The notes under the pieces: model-generated
What the model was told of the DNA's origin: nothing
What the model saw: the letters and a program-made list of their open reading frames with translations, nothing else
Databases searched by the model: none
Position numbers and translations under genes: made by a program
Source: Oscillospiraceae bacterium
Lineage (GTDB): Bacteria; Bacillota; Clostridia; Oscillospirales; Oscillospiraceae
Direction of reading: 5' to 3'
Length of the DNA: 64,000 bases
Assembly: GCA_020025515.1 (NCBI GenBank)
Contig: JAHHRZ010000002.1
Span: 62,001 to 126,000, forward strand
Shown: positions 26,880-35,713 of the stretch, in pieces
How the letters are laid out: the number at the start of each line of letters is the position of its first letter
Position numbering within the stretch: position 1 is the stretch's first letter

Positions 26880-28598
26880 TTGTTGAAATTGTCTAATTTT
26901 CTCCATCTGAAAATTTATCGGAGAACCTTCTTGATCTATCTGTTCGTGGTCCTGTTCTTCGCGACTATTTTGCTTACCATGTTTTATAATATGAGCATCT
27001 CAGATGGTCTTTCCAGTTATCGCAGCGTTGCAGACGGCCGATTTCTACAGGCGGAGCAGCAGCTTTCCTCCGTAACTGCGTCCATTGATGCCTTCTTTAC
27101 CAGACTGTATTCCGGCCCCGGTTCTTTGCAGGACAGCTTCTTCTATTTCTTTGGTGCCACCCCGTCGCAGTATGCGCAGTCCCAGCTTGCATCTCCTTAT
27201 CACACCCGGGACTCCTATTTGTCCAGCTGCGCCGAGCTGGTGGCCGGCAGCGGATATACGATCCGCCATGTGGTCTACTTCAGCAATGCCAATATTGTAG
27301 ATATGGAATACAGTCCCATGGGGTATTCCCGGTATCAGATTCTGTCTCCCGCCAAAGCTGAGGAGCTTTGCTCCTCCAGTCTGTCCTACACAAAGGATAT
27401 CCACAAGGACTCCTCCTATATCGGAAAGGTCACATTCCTGATCGATCTGCCTGCCGCTTTGTCCGGACTTTTGTGCCCCAAAGAGGGAACCGGGGCCTGT
27501 ATCATTATGGGCGACCGCATGTTCTATATGGGTGATCCCCAGTATCAATCCATGGACTTTCGCAGTCTGGCCCAGAAAACGCCCTCCACAGACGTGGTGG
27601 ACGGTCCAAACGGCCGTGCCATGTATCGGGTGGAGCACTCCGAGCGCCATTCCTATTCTGTTGTAATGGTGGCGCCTGCTTCTACCTATCTGGCAGACAA
27701 GCTTGCCGCTTTCACCCTGTTTTCCTTCGGCTTCGTTTTGGCCTTTTTCCTGATTACGGCCATTTATGTCCGAAAGTTTTCCGCAGACTCTAAATTCATC
27801 AAAAGCATCCTTTACAGTATGTCCAATGCCCGCTCCGAAACCTTTCTCCCTGTGGATGTGGGAAATCGGCAGGACGAATTTGCCGACATCGCCAACCACT
27901 TAAACAGCCTCTACTCCAATCTGGAGACGCTGATCCATCAAAAATATCTTCTCACCATTCGCCAGCAGCAGGCGGAGATGCAGAAGCTCAGCGCCCAGCT
28001 CAACCCCCATTTTCTCTATAACACTTTGGAGAGAATCCGGATGCGGGCTCTTCAGGATGGCTGTCCCTCTTTGGCGCAGGCCACTGCGGATCTGGGTATG
28101 GTATATCGCAATATTGTGAAGACCGAACCGATTATCCCCATGTCTGAGGAACTGAATATTACCAATCAATACCTGGATCTTATGTGCTTTTTATATGATG
28201 ATCGGCTTTTGTACCACTGCGATTTAGAGGATGAGCTGAACAATATCCAAACCCCGAAAATCTGGATGCAGCCCATTGTTGAAAATTTCTTCAAGCACAA
28301 TTTCCACAATGACGAGCAGCTGAAGGTCATTGTGATCTCCGGCGAACGGATCTCCTCCGGGTATCGCATCCGATTTTTTGACAATATCGGCGAGCTGTCA
28401 CAAGAGCAAATGATTCAGCTGAACAGCCTGTTTGTCCCCAATGCGGAAGAGAGCCCCGCCGGAAGCGGCATGGGCCTGCGCAATGTGTATGAACGGCTGC
28501 ACCTATACTATGGAAACCGTTTGGAAATGTCCATTAAAAATAATAAACCTTCTGGTGTATGTATCCAGGTAACGCTAAAAGATGAGGTGAAAGGCTGA
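26880..28598 (+). CDS. Sensor histidine kinase, YesM/LytS type
   Basis: 572-residue membrane kinase: N-terminal transmembrane helix (about residues 19-40), an extracytoplasmic sensor domain (about 41-275), a second helix (about 276-300), a HAMP-like linker, then the His_kinase domain with QLNPHFLYNTLERIRMRAL (phosphoacceptor His) and a C-terminal ATPase with GSGMGLRNVYERL. The start is TTG at 26880 or 26883, with GGAGG at 26867-26871. It is followed 1 bp later by its AraC-type response regulator. Such pairs usually control neighbouring sugar uptake genes. Confidence 0.93.
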   Translation: MLKLSNFLHLKIYRRTFLIYLFVVLFFATILLTMFYNMSISDGLSSYRSVADGRFLQAEQQLSSVTASIDAFFTRLYSGPGSLQDSFFYFFGATPSQYAQSQLASPYHTRDSYLSSCAELVAGSGYTIRHVVYFSNANIVDMEYSPMGYSRYQILSPAKAEELCSSSLSYTKDIHKDSSYIGKVTFLIDLPAALSGLLCPKEGTGACIIMGDRMFYMGDPQYQSMDFRSLAQKTPSTDVVDGPNGRAMYRVEHSERHSYSVVMVAPASTYLADKLAAFTLFSFGFVLAFFLITAIYVRKFSADSKFIKSILYSMSNARSETFLPVDVGNRQDEFADIANHLNSLYSNLETLIHQKYLLTIRQQQAEMQKLSAQLNPHFLYNTLERIRMRALQDGCPSLAQATADLGMVYRNIVKTEPIIPMSEELNITNQYLDLMCFLYDDRLLYHCDLEDELNNIQTPKIWMQPIVENFFKHNFHNDEQLKVIVISGERISSGYRIRFFDNIGELSQEQMIQLNSLFVPNAEESPAGSGMGLRNVYERLHLYYGNRLEMSIKNNKPSGVCIQVTLKDEVKG

Positions 28599-28599
28599 T

Positions 28600-29427
28600 A
28601 TGTATCGCCTTCTGATTGTAGATGACGAAAAAGATATCTGTGAAAATATCAAATATTTGCTGGATTGGTCCCAGTATGGCATTACCAGCATCCTGACTGC
28701 CACTTCCTATGCCGAGGCAGTCAGCAAAGCGGTGGACTTCCAGCCCCACATTGCTCTGGTGGACATCAATCTGGGAGAGGGGCACTGGGGCTATGAGCTT
28801 GCAGAGCATTTACACTCTATGGGAATGAAGACCGTTTTCTGTATGATCAGCGGCTATGATGACTTTAATTATCTGCACCGCTCCATGCAGGCCTCTGCCC
28901 GGGATTATCTGCTCAAGCCTGTCAATGTCAGAGAGCTTCGGGCCTTTATTGAGAGAACCATTGTGAAGGACCTGCACGGCACCATTCCGGAACTGCACAC
29001 CGCCCAGGAGCTGGACCCTGTCCTTGGGGTGGAGTACAGTAAATTTTCCAAAATTACCAATAAAATCATTCTGATTGTAAAAAGCAACTACAGAAGCTCC
29101 CAGTCCCTGACCAATATTGCTGAGATCTTCAATATGAGCAGCAAATATATCGGTCGGATTTTCCTGAAGGATACCGGCATCAAATTCTCCGAATATCTCA
29201 CGGCCTATCGGATGATCGAAGCCAGAAAACTGATTGAAAATACCCAGGAAAAGATTTCTGTCATCGCCAATATGGTGGGATATTCTCAGCTGAATAACTT
29301 CTATGTTCACTTTAAAAGCTACTATAATATTTCCCCCAGTACATTAAGAAATTTCTCAGGGGAAACCGCGGTCTCTGAGGAAGGAGGGGAGCCTTCTTGC
29401 GAAGAAGAGCCCTGCAAAGCGCCATAA
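28600..29427 (+). CDS. Response regulator, AraC family (YesN type)
   Basis: 275 residues. Receiver domain at the N-terminus: LLIVDDEKDI acidic pair, phosphoacceptor D55 in ALVDINLGEG, SGYDDF switch Thr/Ser region, and LLKPVNV with the conserved Lys. C-terminal AraC helix-turn-helix pair (about residues 155-262), including LTNIAEIFNMSSKYIGRIF and VIANMVGYSQLNNFYVHFK. Starts right after the kinase stop. The next gene begins inside its last codons, so kinase, regulator, lipoprotein and DUF624 protein form one operon. Predicted activator of the glycan locus. Confidence 0.93.
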   Translation: MYRLLIVDDEKDICENIKYLLDWSQYGITSILTATSYAEAVSKAVDFQPHIALVDINLGEGHWGYELAEHLHSMGMKTVFCMISGYDDFNYLHRSMQASARDYLLKPVNVRELRAFIERTIVKDLHGTIPELHTAQELDPVLGVEYSKFSKITNKIILIVKSNYRSSQSLTNIAEIFNMSSKYIGRIFLKDTGIKFSEYLTAYRMIEARKLIENTQEKISVIANMVGYSQLNNFYVHFKSYYNISPSTLRNFSGETAVSEEGGEPSCEEEPCKAP

Positions 29428-30854
29428 GTCTTCTCCTTGTCTTGGTTCTTCTGACCGGGTGCACGGATCCTTCCGGCAAAGGAACCACACCTTCTCAGGT
29501 GTCCAGTCCAGTCAACCTGATCTATTATACCATCGGCGAGCCAGATGCGGATCTGGAGCTGGTCAATGAGGCGCTGAATGAGCTCCTTCTGCAACGCTAC
29601 GGATTTACCGTCACCTATCAAAAAATAGGCTGGAATGAATACAGCGCGCATCTCAACTCACTGCTTGGAACAGGAGAGAATTTTGACATCGCCTTTTCCT
29701 GGACGGAAAATTATGTCAATGGCGTAAAATCCCATGCCTGGCTGGATCTTACGGATTATCTCAAAGTAGACGGAAAAACACTTTATAATGCAGTCAATGA
29801 GGGATTCTGGAAGGGGATCACCGTAGACGGCCGAATCTGGGGCATCCCCACCAACAAGGAATTGGCCACCCCGGTTCACTTTCTGTTCTCTCAGGAGCTG
29901 GTGGAAAAACACAACATCGATATCACCAAATACAAAACGCTGGGCTCTCTGGAACCTCTTCTGGAGGAAATCCGTATGAAAGAGCCGGACTACATCCCCC
30001 TGTTTCTGGACTCCCAGCCCATTAACCTGCTGACGCTGGATGGTTACAGCTATGTGGCCTACGACACCGTTCCTCTGATGGTTCGCACCGATGACAGTTC
30101 CTGCCGGGTAATCAATATCTTTGAAACCCAGGAAGCTATGGACTATCTGGTGACCCTCCACCGCTACTTTTTGGCCGGCTATATCAATCTGGATGCTTCT
30201 CTGCGATCCAGCTTCTCCCGGTTCCAGGACGAAAAGGTATTTCTCCGCCTGTCCATGGGAGGTCCCGATGCCTCTGCCAGCTACTCCACAGACTATGGCT
30301 ATCCCATCATTGCCCAGCAGGCCTCTGACAGCATTGTGACCACCCAATCTACCCAGGGCGGCATCATGGTGATCAATGCCAACACACGTTATCCGAAAGA
30401 GTGCATGACCTTCCTGATGGCAGTAAACACAGACCCGGATATCCGAAACCTTCTGAACTATGGCATTGAAGGCACCCACTACACCCTGACCAACAACGAT
30501 CAGGTGAAGATCATTTCCGACCGCTATCGTGGTGTGCCCTACACCCAGGGCAACTGGTTTATTCTCAAAACAGCCGTGGGAGAAAAGAGCAACAAATGGG
30601 ATCTGTACCGCCAGTTCAACAGCCGTACCGAAGAGTCCCCGTTGTTGGGCTTTACCCCGGACTATTCCAAATGCGCCGATGAATTCAATATGGTAAGCCG
30701 GGTCTATGACAAATACTACAGCTCCCTCTTAACCGGAACGGTGGACCCTGTTGTGTATCTGCCCATGTTTCTCCAGGAGCTGGAGGCGGCCGGTATTCAA
30801 AAGCTGCAGCAGTGCCTGCAAGAGCAGATCGACCAGTGGCGCAGCCAGCAATAG
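29397..30854 (+). CDS. Carbohydrate-binding lipoprotein (ABC type, DUF3502-like end)
   Basis: 485-residue secreted lipoprotein: signal peptide with lipobox LLTGC (Cys at about residue 22). The start is TTG with AAGGAGGGG nine bases upstream, overlapping the response regulator gene by 31 bp. The fold is that of CUT1 sugar-binding proteins, and its C-terminus (GTVDPVVYLPMFLQELEAAG) resembles the DUF3502 end of the lipoprotein at 40165-41682; the shared YTQG and LGF segments make them paralogues. No permease genes are adjacent. It may feed the permeases at 41766-43709 or act as a ligand-binding co-sensor for the kinase. Confidence 0.9.
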   Translation: MRRRALQSAISLLLVLVLLTGCTDPSGKGTTPSQVSSPVNLIYYTIGEPDADLELVNEALNELLLQRYGFTVTYQKIGWNEYSAHLNSLLGTGENFDIAFSWTENYVNGVKSHAWLDLTDYLKVDGKTLYNAVNEGFWKGITVDGRIWGIPTNKELATPVHFLFSQELVEKHNIDITKYKTLGSLEPLLEEIRMKEPDYIPLFLDSQPINLLTLDGYSYVAYDTVPLMVRTDDSSCRVINIFETQEAMDYLVTLHRYFLAGYINLDASLRSSFSRFQDEKVFLRLSMGGPDASASYSTDYGYPIIAQQASDSIVTTQSTQGGIMVINANTRYPKECMTFLMAVNTDPDIRNLLNYGIEGTHYTLTNNDQVKIISDRYRGVPYTQGNWFILKTAVGEKSNKWDLYRQFNSRTEESPLLGFTPDYSKCADEFNMVSRVYDKYYSSLLTGTVDPVVYLPMFLQELEAAGIQKLQQCLQEQIDQWRSQQ

Positions 30855-30882
30855 ACAATCCGATACCAGGAGGATCTTTCCT

Positions 30883-31515
30883 ATGAAAAATTTCTTTAAT
30901 CTTGACAATCCCGTTTTTCAGTTCCTGACCAGAATTGCAGACCTGGTGATCTGCCACCTTCTGTGTCTTTTGTGCTGCCTGCCTATCGTGACAATCGGGG
31001 CTTCCTTTACCGCCCTTTCCAAGTGCACCCAGGACATGGTATTGGGAGACATCGGCGGTACGACCCGGACCTTTTTCAGTGCCTTTAAGGAAAATTTTAA
31101 GCAGGGCACCATTGTGTGGCTCTGCGCTGCGGTTGCTCTCACCGCCATTTACTGTGACTTTATTCTTCTGAAGCTCTATGTAGACGGCCCATTATACACC
31201 GTTTTGGCTGTGGTTGTCCTGATTTTCCTGTTTTTGATTCTGGCCATTTTGTCCTACCTGTTTCCGCTGATGGCCCGATATGACAATACCGTCAGAGAAC
31301 ATGTGCACAATGCGGCGCTGCTGATGATCTACAAGTTCCCCAGAACCATCGCCATGGTGGCCCTGCACATCTGCCCCTTTCTTTTGCTTTGGTATTTTCC
31401 CACCATTTTCCTGTATACCATGCCCTTCTGGATGTTTATGGGCTTTTCCTTTCTCTCTCAGCTGGATTCCACACTGCTGCGCCCTGTGTTCAAGGAGCTG
31501 GAGTCCCTGGAATAA
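30883..31515 (+). CDS. DUF624 (YesL-like) membrane protein
   Basis: 210-residue protein starting MKNFFNLDNPVFQFLTRIAD, with about five hydrophobic segments and the conserved NPVF/IADL start and LLCCLPIVTIGASFTAL of the YesL/DUF624 family. AGGAGGA (30868-30874) is eight bases before the ATG; a longer reading frame upstream lies within the preceding gene. This family is commonly found with YesMN-type regulators and CUT1 transporters, but its biochemical role is unknown. Confidence 0.88.
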   Translation: MKNFFNLDNPVFQFLTRIADLVICHLLCLLCCLPIVTIGASFTALSKCTQDMVLGDIGGTTRTFFSAFKENFKQGTIVWLCAAVALTAIYCDFILLKLYVDGPLYTVLAVVVLIFLFLILAILSYLFPLMARYDNTVREHVHNAALLMIYKFPRTIAMVALHICPFLLLWYFPTIFLYTMPFWMFMGFSFLSQLDSTLLRPVFKELESLE

Positions 31516-31581
31516 TCTCATTTCGTTGTCAAAGCCTGCGGCTTTGCTATAAAATATTATGAAAACGAAGGTGAACCATAT

Positions 31582-33294
31582 ATGAATATTACAGAACGCT
31601 ATGAGTACTGGTGCAATAACCCCTATTTCGATGAGGCAACTCAAAACGAGCTGAAAGCTCTGGCAGGGGACACAAAGGAAATCGAAGACCGGTTTTATCG
31701 TGACCTGGCCTTCGGCACAGGCGGCCTGCGGGGCATTCTGGGTGCCGGCTGCAACCGTATGAATATCTACACCGTCCGCAAAGCTACCCAGGGGCTGGCC
31801 AACTTTATTCTGAAGAAAGGCACGCAGGCCAAGGGGGTAGCCATCTCCTTCGACTCCCGCATCATGTCCCCGGAGTTTGCAGAGGAGACCGCACTGTGCC
31901 TCAATGCAAACGGTATCCCGACTTACCGCTTTGACTCCCTGCGCCCCGTTCCCATGCTGTCCTTCGCCACCAGAGAGCTGGGCTGCACCGCCGGTGTTAT
32001 GATCACCGCCTCCCACAATCCTCCCGCCTACAACGGCTACAAGGTCTACTGGGATGACGGCGCTCAGGTCACTGCGCCTCTGGATAAAGAGATTCTGGAC
32101 GAAGTCAACGCCGTCACCGACTATGCCACCGTTAAGACCATGACCCACGAAGAGGCCGTGGCTGCCGGGCTGTACCACACCATCGGTGAGGAAATTGACG
32201 ACAAATATATGCAGACCATCAAGGCACTGGTGCTGGATCATGAGTCCATTGCCAAGGCTTCCGGCCTCAAAATCGTCTATACCCCTCTGCACGGCACCGG
32301 CAATCTGCCTGTTCGCCGGGTACTCAAGGAGCTGGGCTTCAAAAATGTGTTCGTCGTCCCCGAGCAGGAACAGCCCGATGGAAATTTCCCCACGGTGAAG
32401 AGCCCCAACCCCGAGGACCGGGCCGCCTTCACCCTGGCCCTGGGCTATGCCAGGGAGCAGGGGGCCGACCTGGTTCTGGCCACCGACCCCGATGCAGACC
32501 GTCTGGGTGTCTTTGCAAAGGACCGCGCCACCGGCGACTATATCCCCCTCACCGGCAATATGTCCGGCGTTCTGGTATGCGACTATCTGCTGCGCCGCCG
32601 GAAAGAGCTGGGAATTCTCCCCGCCAACGGCGCTGTCATCAGTACCATCGTCTCCACCAACATGGTAAAGGCCGTCACCGAATCCTATGGCATGAAGTAC
32701 ATCGATGTGCTTACAGGCTTTAAGTTTATCGGTGAGCAGATGCGTCTGTTCGATGCCACCGGAAGCAATGTGTTCCAGTTCGGCATGGAAGAGAGCTATG
32801 GCTGTCTGGTAGGCGACCATGCAAGAGACAAGGACGCCGTTGTGGCCGTCATGGCTCTGTGCGAGGTTGCTGCCTGGTGCTACTGTCAGGGCAAGACCCT
32901 GTGGGATCAGATGCAGGCCCTGTATGCCCAGTATGGCTACTATCGGGAAGATGCAGTCAGCCTCACCTATCCCGGTCAGGAGGGCGCCGCCAAGATCTCC
33001 GGCATTCTGGAAGGTCTGCGGGCCAATCCTCTGAGCCAGGTCGGTCCCTGCAAGGTGCTGAGAATCCGGGATTATCAGAACGACACCATTCTGGATCTGG
33101 CCACCGGCGCCGTGACCCCCACAGGCCTGCCCAACTCCAATGTTCTGTATTATGAGTTGGAAAACGACGCATGGATGTGCGTCCGGCCCTCCGGTACCGA
33201 GCCCAAGGTCAAATTCTATTTGGGTGTAAAGGGAAGCTCCTATGAAGAAGCAGAGAAGCTTCTGGCTTCCCTCAAAGAAAACCTTCCCTGCTAA
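31582..33294 (+). CDS. Phospho-sugar mutase (phosphoglucomutase/phosphomannomutase)
   Basis: Interconverts hexose 1- and 6-phosphates, cytoplasmic, Mg2+-dependent. The 570-residue protein has the four family sites: catalytic S144 in GVMITASHNPPAYNGYK, metal loop ATDPDADRLGV, sugar loop GFKFIGEQ and later GMEESYGCLVG, and the phosphate loop RPSGTEPKVKFY. The long form resembles PgcA-like alpha-PGM/PMM proteins. Placed between the regulator operon and the glycosidases, it is well suited to turn mannose 1-phosphate from the GH130 phosphorylase into mannose 6-phosphate; glucose 1-phosphate is an equally possible substrate. Confidence 0.93.
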   Translation: MNITERYEYWCNNPYFDEATQNELKALAGDTKEIEDRFYRDLAFGTGGLRGILGAGCNRMNIYTVRKATQGLANFILKKGTQAKGVAISFDSRIMSPEFAEETALCLNANGIPTYRFDSLRPVPMLSFATRELGCTAGVMITASHNPPAYNGYKVYWDDGAQVTAPLDKEILDEVNAVTDYATVKTMTHEEAVAAGLYHTIGEEIDDKYMQTIKALVLDHESIAKASGLKIVYTPLHGTGNLPVRRVLKELGFKNVFVVPEQEQPDGNFPTVKSPNPEDRAAFTLALGYAREQGADLVLATDPDADRLGVFAKDRATGDYIPLTGNMSGVLVCDYLLRRRKELGILPANGAVISTIVSTNMVKAVTESYGMKYIDVLTGFKFIGEQMRLFDATGSNVFQFGMEESYGCLVGDHARDKDAVVAVMALCEVAAWCYCQGKTLWDQMQALYAQYGYYREDAVSLTYPGQEGAAKISGILEGLRANPLSQVGPCKVLRIRDYQNDTILDLATGAVTPTGLPNSNVLYYELENDAWMCVRPSGTEPKVKFYLGVKGSSYEEAEKLLASLKENLPC

Positions 33295-33305
33295 CGGCAA
33301 ATGCA

Positions 33306-33350
33306 CACAGGGGCTGTTCTACTTTTGGTAGGACAGCCCCTGTGTTGTTT
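33306..33350 (+). terminator. Terminator after the phospho-sugar mutase
   Basis: 12-bp perfect stem CACAGGGGCTGT / ACAGCCCCTGTG plus inner CTAC/GTAG pairing, followed by TTGTTTTAT. Confidence 0.85.
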
Positions 33351-33391
33351 TATATTCTCTGTATTAGGTCATCAAAGCAGCCGCATATTTT

Positions 33392-35632
33392 TTACAGACT
33401 AAATTCTCCTTCCAGGAATTCTGTTCCGCAGTCCCCTAAGAACCACTGAATTCTGCCGGGCAGCACCACAGGCTTCATGGCTCCATCCCACTGAGTCAGC
33501 GCTTCCTGAGAAATCTTCAGGCAAAATTCCCTGGTCTCGCCGGGTGCCAGCTCTGCCTTGGTAAAGTCGCACAGGCTCCGGATCCGACTGGTAACCACCC
33601 CTTGGGTCCTGTGGAGGTAGAGCTGGGGCACGGTCTTTGCCTTCTGCGTTCCCCGGTTGGTGACCGTGAATCGAACTTCCCGCCTGTCTGCCCTGGGGGC
33701 CCCCTTCAGCCGGAAGGAAAAGTCCGTGTAGGTCAGGCCTGCCCCAAAGCAATAGCGGGGCCTTCCGGCATCATAGTAGGCCATCGGGTGATAGGAGTCC
33801 TTATGGTTATAATACACCGGCAGCTGTCCCACATGGTCGGGCAGGGAAGCGGGGAGCCGTCCTGCCGGGGCAATGTCGCCAAAAAGGAGCTTGGCAATGG
33901 TCTTGCCTCCCGTAAGGCCGGGATAGAAGCTGTAAAAAATGGCATCCGCATTGGCCTCGATCTGTTCCATGGCATAGGGCCGACCTCCGATAATGACGGC
34001 AATCACAGGTTTTCCCGTGGCATGCAGCTGCCGCAAAAGCTCCAGCTGCTGACCCGGAAGCTCCAAGGTCATGGCATCTACATTCTCTCCGCAGTCCATA
34101 GCGGCCACATTCTGGGCTTTCAGAGCCCCGTTGTCCAGGAACTCCCCTCCTGCAAATCGGCTGGAAGTGCCCCCCAGAACCGCAACAATCACATCGCAGT
34201 CTCTGGATTTTTCCACAGCCCCTGTGAACATCTCCTCGTCTTTTGCAAAGCCCGGACAGCCGGGGGCGTAAGTGAGAGCAACTTTTGTTCCCCCCAGCCG
34301 GGTTTCCAGTGCTTTTTTCACTGTAATGCCGGTCTCCGGGCGGACAGGGGGCGTATAGTCGCCCAGCTGGCTGTAGAGTTCATCTGCATTGGGGCCGGTC
34401 AAAAACAGGCGCAGAGGCTGATCCTCAGCCAAGGGCAGCAAATTCCCGTTGTTTTTCAGAAGCACCACGCTTTCGTCCGCCAGTTTTTCTGCCTGTGGAT
34501 AATTCCCAAGTGTATAGCTTTGCCAATGATTGTTCTCAGGCACAAAGGGCTCTTCAAACAGGCCTCTGCGGAATTTGATTTCCAAAATTCGCAGCACTGC
34601 CCGATCTATGGTTTTTTCCGAAACCAGCCCCAGCTTCACCGCCTGTTCCAGCTTGGCAAAGCCCGTGTCCCACAGGCCCATATCCACACCGGATTCCAGG
34701 GCCAGGATACCGGATTGCATCCGGTCCCCGGTCACCGCATCCAACTGGTCAATGGCAACGCCGTCGGACATGACAAAGCCTTCAAAGCCGTATTCCTCTC
34801 GCAGAAGCTCCGTCAAAAGCCAGTGGTTTCCATGGCAGTAGACACCGTCAATCTCGTTGTAGGCCGCCATGAATCCACCGACCCCTGCCTCCACGCAGGC
34901 CTTCACCGGGGGCAGATGAATCTCCCGCAGCTCCCGGGGGCCGATCCGTGCGCCGCTGGCATTGATGCCCCCGGTGGTTTCGCCCTGGGCGCACATATGC
35001 TTTGCCACCATGAAAACGCCCTGACTTTGAATGCCTGCCACTGCGGCCTGTGCCATTCGGCTGGACAGCAGGGGATCTTCACTGTAACATTCCTCGCTGC
35101 GGCCCCAGCGGGGGTCCCGGAGAATGTCCAGGGCAGACACCAGCGCCAGATCAACGCCCATATCCTTCAGCTGTGCGCCCGCCACCGCCGTGGCATTGCA
35201 CAAAAGCTCCGGGTCAAAGGTTGCGCCAGCCGCCAAATTTACAGGCAGCAGATAACCGTCCAAAGCCTGATGTCCATGAGGACATTCTGTGCTCATCAAA
35301 ACAGGGATTCCCAGACGGGAATGCTCCAGTACATAGGCCTGCACCTGGTTTCTGGCCTTCACAGACAAGACTCCGTCCAGACCCGTTTCAAAATCCCTGC
35401 CGGACCAGGGATCGGCACGGTAAAGCCCATACAGGGTACCAAGGCCGCTGTATCGCTGCACCTCCTGCTGAAACTCCTGGGAAAGCACGATTTCATTTCC
35501 CCTGCGCTCATAGATATGAAACCCATAGAGCCTCTGGGTCAGCTGGCCCACCTTTTCACGCAGGGTCATTTTTGACAGCAGATCTTCCGCCCGTTCTCTG
35601 GGCGAACAGGTTTTATCCAAATACTTTTCCAT
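33392..35632 (-). CDS. Beta-glucosidase-type glycoside hydrolase family 3
   Basis: 746-residue cytoplasmic GH3 enzyme: N-terminal TIM-barrel domain with KVGQLTQRLYG, AKHMCAQGETTGGINAS, and the nucleophile D290 in GFVMSDGVAIDQLD; then the alpha/beta sandwich (about residues 380-600) and a C-terminal Fn3-like domain. No signal peptide. It is of the BglX/beta-glucosidase class, not the NagZ class with the Asp-His dyad, so beta-glucosidase, beta-xylosidase or related exo-activity is expected. Same strand as GH38, but a terminator lies between them. GGGGAGAAAAGA precedes the ATG. Confidence 0.92.
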   Translation of the reverse strand: MEKYLDKTCSPRERAEDLLSKMTLREKVGQLTQRLYGFHIYERRGNEIVLSQEFQQEVQRYSGLGTLYGLYRADPWSGRDFETGLDGVLSVKARNQVQAYVLEHSRLGIPVLMSTECPHGHQALDGYLLPVNLAAGATFDPELLCNATAVAGAQLKDMGVDLALVSALDILRDPRWGRSEECYSEDPLLSSRMAQAAVAGIQSQGVFMVAKHMCAQGETTGGINASGARIGPRELREIHLPPVKACVEAGVGGFMAAYNEIDGVYCHGNHWLLTELLREEYGFEGFVMSDGVAIDQLDAVTGDRMQSGILALESGVDMGLWDTGFAKLEQAVKLGLVSEKTIDRAVLRILEIKFRRGLFEEPFVPENNHWQSYTLGNYPQAEKLADESVVLLKNNGNLLPLAEDQPLRLFLTGPNADELYSQLGDYTPPVRPETGITVKKALETRLGGTKVALTYAPGCPGFAKDEEMFTGAVEKSRDCDVIVAVLGGTSSRFAGGEFLDNGALKAQNVAAMDCGENVDAMTLELPGQQLELLRQLHATGKPVIAVIIGGRPYAMEQIEANADAIFYSFYPGLTGGKTIAKLLFGDIAPAGRLPASLPDHVGQLPVYYNHKDSYHPMAYYDAGRPRYCFGAGLTYTDFSFRLKGAPRADRREVRFTVTNRGTQKAKTVPQLYLHRTQGVVTSRIRSLCDFTKAELAPGETREFCLKISQEALTQWDGAMKPVVLPGRIQWFLGDCGTEFLEGEFSL

Positions 35633-35663
35633 TCTTTTCTCCCCAAATCTGATTTTATATATG

Positions 35664-35702
35664 GGAAAAGGTCACGGAAAGGATGGTCCTTTCCGTGACC
35701 TT
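35664..35702 (-). terminator. Terminator between GH38 and GH3 genes
   Basis: 15-bp perfect stem (35668-35682 with 35688-35702; AAGGTCACGGAAAGG arm) with a 5-base loop and a TTTT tail on the minus strand. Confidence 0.82.
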
Positions 35703-35713
35703 GTTATGCGATC

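Noticed and set aside
33392..35632. GH3 enzyme as NagZ-type beta-N-acetylglucosaminidase
   Set aside because: The fold includes the sandwich and Fn3-like domains and lacks the Asp-His dyad motif of NagZ; beta-glucosidase class fits better.
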